Of a DNA stretch of 64,000 nt, positions 59,947-64,000 are shown one piece after another (positions within the stretch are counted from its first letter, which is position 1; every line of letters starts with the position of its first letter). The translations under genes were made by a program, and so were the position numbers. Source of the DNA: Acetobacteraceae bacterium (GTDB lineage: Bacteria; Pseudomonadota; Alphaproteobacteria; Acetobacterales; Acetobacteraceae); the NCBI GenBank assembly GCA_947475245.1, contig CANJLW010000002.1, forward strand, positions 186,001-250,000. Reading direction: 5' to 3'. Under the pieces are notes generated by a model, which had not been told where the DNA came from, searched no databases, and saw only the letters and a program-made list of their open reading frames with translations.

Positions 59947-60602
59947 AGCTGATACTTCTAGGTCCGCCTGGCGCGGGCAAGGGAACTCAGGCGAAGCGAC
60001 TCCAAGAGGAGTACGGCATCGCGCAGATTTCGACCGGCGACATGCTCCGGGCGGAAGTCGCGGCCGGCTCTCCGATTGGCCGTGAAGCCAAGGCGGTCAT
60101 GGAAGCCGGGCAGCTTGTGTCCGACGACATCCTGATCCGGATGCTCGGCCTGCGGCTGGAACAGCCGGATGCGGCCAGGGGCTTCATTCTGGATGGCTTC
60201 CCGCGGACCGTGCCGCAGGCGAAGGCGCTCGACGCGTTGCTGGACCGCAAGGGCCTGGCGCTCGATGCGGTCATCGAGCTTAAGGTTGACGACGATGCGT
60301 TGGTTGAACGTATTGCCGGTCGCTTTACCTGCGGTCAGTGCGGCGCGAGCTATCACGATCAGTTCAAGCGTCCGGTCAGGGACGGTGTGTGTGACTCCTG
60401 CGGGTCGACCAATTTTACCAGGCGCGCCGACGACAATCGCGAAACGGTGTCCGCGCGACTGGTCGCCTATCACAACCAGACCGCGCCGATTCTGCCGCAT
60501 TATGCGGCAAGTGGCGCGCTGTCCTGGGTAGACGGCATGGCGGAGGTCGGTGCGGTGGCACGTCAGATCGATGCAATCCTGGCTTTGGTTAAGAAGCCAT
60601 GA
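59943..60602 (+). CDS. adk: adenylate kinase with Cys4 (zinc-type) LID
   Basis: '[46 protein letters not shown]'; LID '[24 protein letters not shown]'; GTG start overlaps secY stop. Confidence 0.98.
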   Translation: MKLILLGPPGAGKGTQAKRLQEEYGIAQISTGDMLRAEVAAGSPIGREAKAVMEAGQLVSDDILIRMLGLRLEQPDAARGFILDGFPRTVPQAKALDALLDRKGLALDAVIELKVDDDALVERIAGRFTCGQCGASYHDQFKRPVRDGVCDSCGSTNFTRRADDNRETVSARLVAYHNQTAPILPHYAASGALSWVDGMAEVGAVARQIDAILALVKKP

Positions 60603-60631
60603 CGATCTTGTGTGGAGTGCGCGAAATCGCG

Positions 60632-60659
60632 TTGACTCCGCCGTTCGTCTGACTATAGT
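60632..60659 (+). promoter_or_regulatory. putative sigma-70 promoter for rpsM-rpsK-rpoA-rplQ
   Basis: TTGACT (60632-60637) - 16 nt - TATAGT (60654-60659), ~108 nt upstream of rpsM. Confidence 0.5.
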
Positions 60660-60766
60660 CCCGCGCTCCGGCGCGACCCCTCATGGGGTTAGCGCCGCTT
60701 GCGCACATTCCAGCCTTTCGGGGCAGTAAAGGTCCGGCGTCACGCCGGACGACAGGAGAGTCGAGC

Positions 60767-61144
60767 GTGGCGCGTATTGCCGGCGTGAATATCCCGACCA
60801 ACAAGCGTGTGGTCATTGGCCTTCGCTACATTTATGGCATTGGCCCGTCCAAGGCCGCCGATATCTGCAGCCAGTTGAAAATCCCCGACGATCGTCGGGT
60901 CAATCAGCTGTCGGATGAGGAAGTGCTCCGTCTGCGTGAACTGATCGACCGCGATTATCGGGTCGAAGGCGATTTGCGGCGTGAAGTCTCGATGAACATC
61001 AAGCGATTGATGGATCTCGGGTGCTATCGCGGTCTGCGCCATCGTCGCGGTCTCCCGGTCCGCGGTCAGCGCACCCATACGAACGCCCGCACCCGTAAGG
61101 GTAAGGCCGTGGCGATCGCCGGTAAGAAGAAAGTCACGAAGTAA
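60767..61144 (+). CDS. rpsM: 30S ribosomal protein S13
   Basis: '[33 protein letters not shown]', '[18 protein letters not shown]'; GTG start 60767. Confidence 0.97.
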   Translation: MARIAGVNIPTNKRVVIGLRYIYGIGPSKAADICSQLKIPDDRRVNQLSDEEVLRLRELIDRDYRVEGDLRREVSMNIKRLMDLGCYRGLRHRRGLPVRGQRTHTNARTRKGKAVAIAGKKKVTK

Positions 61145-61228
61145 GCCTGGCTCGGCTTAGTCGTGTCGCGTCTATATGACCCGCGCCTCCCAAGGGCGCG
61201 GGCGTCAGTTGGAACAGGATAGAACACC

Positions 61229-61624
61229 ATGGCGAAACCCGCCGCCGCCGCTCGTCCGCGTCGTAAAGAGAGAAAGAACATCACGTCTGGCGTGGCGCAC
61301 GTCGCCGCGACCTTCAATAACACCGTGATCACCATCACCGACGCTCAGGGCAACGCCATTGCGTGGTCGTCCGCCGGCAGCCAAGGCTTCAAGGGTAGCC
61401 GTAAGTCTACACCGTACGCCGCCCAGGTCGCAGCCGAAGACGCCGGTAAGAAGGCGCGCGAGCACGGCATGGAGACGCTGGAAATTGAAGTGAGCGGGCC
61501 TGGGTCCGGTCGTGAAAGCGCTCTGCGCGCTCTTCAGGCTGTCGGCTTCTCGGTTTCCGCGATCCGCGACATGACCCCGATCCCCCATAACGGTTGCCGG
61601 CCCCGCAAGCGTCGGCGCGTCTGA
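61229..61624 (+). CDS. rpsK: 30S ribosomal protein S11
   Basis: '[51 protein letters not shown]'. Confidence 0.98.
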   Translation: MAKPAAAARPRRKERKNITSGVAHVAATFNNTVITITDAQGNAIAWSSAGSQGFKGSRKSTPYAAQVAAEDAGKKAREHGMETLEIEVSGPGSGRESALRALQAVGFSVSAIRDMTPIPHNGCRPRKRRRV

Positions 61625-61735
61625 TTTCGGCGCGTCCGGGCGACAGGCCGGCGATAAGTGGTTGGCCTGATCTCTTTGAAGCCACTGTCGATGAACATCA
61701 ACCGCGCATGACGCGGTTCGAAAGGTGTTATTAGC

Positions 61736-62767
61736 ATGAGGCAGAGCGCAGTCATTCAGCGCAACTGGCAGTCGCTGATCAAGCCCGAGAAGCTCGAAGT
61801 AGAGCCCGGGGCCGATCCAGCGCGTATGGCCACCATCGTTGCGGAACCGCTGGAACGCGGCTTCGGCATGACGCTTGGCAACGCCATTCGCCGCATTCTG
61901 TTGTCGTCGCTGCAAGGTGCCGCCGTGACAGCGGTGCAGATCGACGGTGTGTTGCACGAATTCAGCAGCATCCCCGGTGTTCGGGAAGACGTGACCGACA
62001 TCGTGCTGAACATCAAGCAGCTTGCGCTGCGGATGCACGGCGAAGGCCCGAAGCGCATGACGCTGACCGCGACCGGTCCCGGCGAAGTGCGTGCCGGCCA
62101 GATTACCGCCGGCCACGACATCGACATCATGAACCCCGACCTTGTCATCTGCACGCTCGACGACGGCGTGAAGCTCGGGATGGAATTCACGGTGAACCTC
62201 GGCAAGGGCTACCAGCCCTCCAGCTTCAACCGTCCGGAAGACGCCCCGATCGGGCTGATTCCGATTGACAGCATCTACTCCCCGGTTCGGCGCGTGTCCT
62301 ACCGCGTTGACCCGACCCGCGTCGGTCAGGTCACTGACTATGACAAGCTGCTGCTGACCGTCGAAACCAACGGCGCGGTTACCCCCGAAGACGCCGTGGC
62401 GCTTGCCGCGCGCATCCTTCAGGACCAGCTGCAACTCTTCATCAACTTCGATGAGCCGCAACAGGTTCGCGCCGAAGAACCGCAGGACGATCTGCCGTTC
62501 AACCGCAACCTGCTGCGTAAGGTTGATGAGCTTGAGCTGTCGGTGCGTAGCGCCAACTGCCTCAAGAACGACAACATCGTTTACATCGGCGACCTCGTGC
62601 AGAAATCCGAGCAGGAAATGCTGCGCACGCCGAACTTCGGCCGCAAGTCGCTGAACGAGATCAAGGAAGTGCTCACTTCCATGGGCCTCGGGCTGGGCAT
62701 GACAGTGGCGGGTTGGCCGCCAGAAAATATCGAGGACTTGGCCAAGCGGCTCGAAGAGCCGTTCTGA
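61736..62767 (+). CDS. rpoA: DNA-directed RNA polymerase subunit alpha
   Basis: '[59 protein letters not shown]'; C-terminal '[47 protein letters not shown]'. Confidence 0.99.
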   Translation: MRQSAVIQRNWQSLIKPEKLEVEPGADPARMATIVAEPLERGFGMTLGNAIRRILLSSLQGAAVTAVQIDGVLHEFSSIPGVREDVTDIVLNIKQLALRMHGEGPKRMTLTATGPGEVRAGQITAGHDIDIMNPDLVICTLDDGVKLGMEFTVNLGKGYQPSSFNRPEDAPIGLIPIDSIYSPVRRVSYRVDPTRVGQVTDYDKLLLTVETNGAVTPEDAVALAARILQDQLQLFINFDEPQQVRAEEPQDDLPFNRNLLRKVDELELSVRSANCLKNDNIVYIGDLVQKSEQEMLRTPNFGRKSLNEIKEVLTSMGLGLGMTVAGWPPENIEDLAKRLEEPF

Positions 62768-62788
62768 GCCGGCAAAAGGATCTAACCA

Positions 62789-63211
62789 ATGCGTCACGGA
62801 GTTGCCGGCCGGAAGCTCGGCGTTACCTCTTCCCATCGCCTCGCCATGTTCCGGAACATGGCGCACGCGTTGATTAAGCACGAGCAGATCACCACCACGC
62901 TGCCCAAGGCCAAGGAATTGCGCCCGGTCGCCGAAAAGCTGATCACACTCGGTAAAAAAGGCGGCCTCGCCAATCGGCGTTTGGCCTATGCCCAACTGCG
63001 AGATGACGTGATCGTCGCGAAACTGTTCAGCACCCTCGCTGAACGCTATCGCGGTCGCGCCGGCGGCTATTGCCGCGTGCTCAAGGCCGGCGTGCGCTAT
63101 GGCGATGCAGCCGACATGGCGGTCATTGAACTGGTCGACCGTGATCCCGGCGCCAAGGGTCTCGATAGCGGACCGGTTGCCGAAAAGCCCGCGGACGACG
63201 CCGAAGCGTAG
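62789..63211 (+). CDS. rplQ: 50S ribosomal protein L17
   Basis: '[58 protein letters not shown]'. Confidence 0.98.
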   Translation: MRHGVAGRKLGVTSSHRLAMFRNMAHALIKHEQITTTLPKAKELRPVAEKLITLGKKGGLANRRLAYAQLRDDVIVAKLFSTLAERYRGRAGGYCRVLKAGVRYGDAADMAVIELVDRDPGAKGLDSGPVAEKPADDAEA

Positions 63212-63243
63212 CGCTCACTGCGTAACGTCGATACCGAACAAAG

Positions 63244-63271
63244 CGGGTCTGGTTCTCCAGGCCCGTTTTTT
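63244..63271 (+). terminator. Rho-independent terminator of the alpha operon
   Basis: cgggtctgg-ttct-ccaggcccg followed by TTTTTT, 33 nt after the rplQ stop. Confidence 0.88.
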
Positions 63272-63342
63272 GTTGCCCGTCGCCCTTGCCCGTTCGGCAG
63301 GATCGGATAATCCTCCCCCCGCGTAATAGGGGAAACGATCCA

Positions 63343-64000
63343 TGACTATTTTCGTTATCGGCGGCACCGGCTTCATCGGTACGCGTGTCATTCCGCTGCT
63401 GATCGCGCGCGGCGAGTCCGTCGTGTGCATGGACATCAATCCGCACACCGCCAATTTCGGTGAGTTCGGTGACAAGGTGAAAGTCGTTCGGGGCGATGTG
63501 ACCCAATACGACGACGTGATCAATCAGATGGATGCCTCCGGCGCCGATCGGGTCATCAACCTGTCCTATAATCTCGGACAGGAATTGCCGCCTCACATTG
63601 CAACGAAGCTCAACATCGTCGGGATGGATAACTGCTTCGAGGCCGCGCGGATCCTGAAGATCAAGCACACGGTCTATGCAAGCTCACTCGCGGTGAACGG
63701 TCAGCAACGCCATTTCGGCGATCGCCCCGTGACCGAAGACGATCTGCATCGCGGCGACTACCAGTACGCCATGCACAAAGCCTTTAATGAGTGGCAGGCC
63801 AAGGACTATGTCGCCAAGCACGGCATGGTCATCACCGGCGTTCGACCGGCCAACGTTGCCGGCCCGGATAAGGTGCGCGGCTCCGTCGATCACGTGAACG
63901 TCATCACGCGCCCCGCGCGGGGCGAAGCGATCAGCTTCCCCTTCGCAGACGCGATGCGCTGCCCGATCCATGTCGACGACATCGCCGAGGTCTTCGTGCG
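63343..64000 (+). CDS. NAD(P)-dependent epimerase/dehydratase (extended SDR), truncated by window end
   Basis: 'MTIFVIGGTGFIGTRVIPLLIARGESVVCMD', 'YASSLAVNG', 'YQYAMHKAFNE' (YxxxK), continues past 64000. Confidence 0.88.

Overview
The window reads as a GC-rich alphaproteobacterial chromosome, probably Rhodospirillales/Acetobacteraceae-like (inferred from gene content, not verified). The left half (1-34.7 kb) is metabolic and accessory: an XRE regulator with hyi-garR, an AI-2E-family transporter, a dipeptide-type ABC operon ending in a GT22-like mannosyltransferase, and a chpT-cheA-cheW-cheY-cheB-cheR operon. It continues with GST, VOC, SCO and GT4 genes, a small XRE/HTH/DUF6362-like module, a His-rich cupin, a NUDIX protein, a second peptide-type ABC system, a MmgE/PrpD protein, and eutB-eutC directly behind a TPR/glycosyltransferase-like gene. 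The right half (35.3-63.2 kb) is the ribosomal super-cluster rplKAJL-rpoBC-rpsLG-tuf-S10-spc-alpha. secE-nusG is not upstream of rplK and fusA is not between rpsG and tuf. The most unusual non-coding signals are: (a) a repeat block at ~24.86-25.73 kb with eight copies of a 16-bp box in ~282-bp tandem units that contain an ACAAAGGAAG..GGAACACGAAG-type insert; and (b) a 385-nt, hairpin-rich leader between rplA and rplJ. I recognised no tRNA, rRNA, CRISPR array, transposase or classical defence/BGC system. I found no clearly undescribed multi-gene system; the repeat block and the XRE/DUF6362-like module are the best candidates for follow-up. All calls come from reading the sequence and ORF translations; no database search was run.
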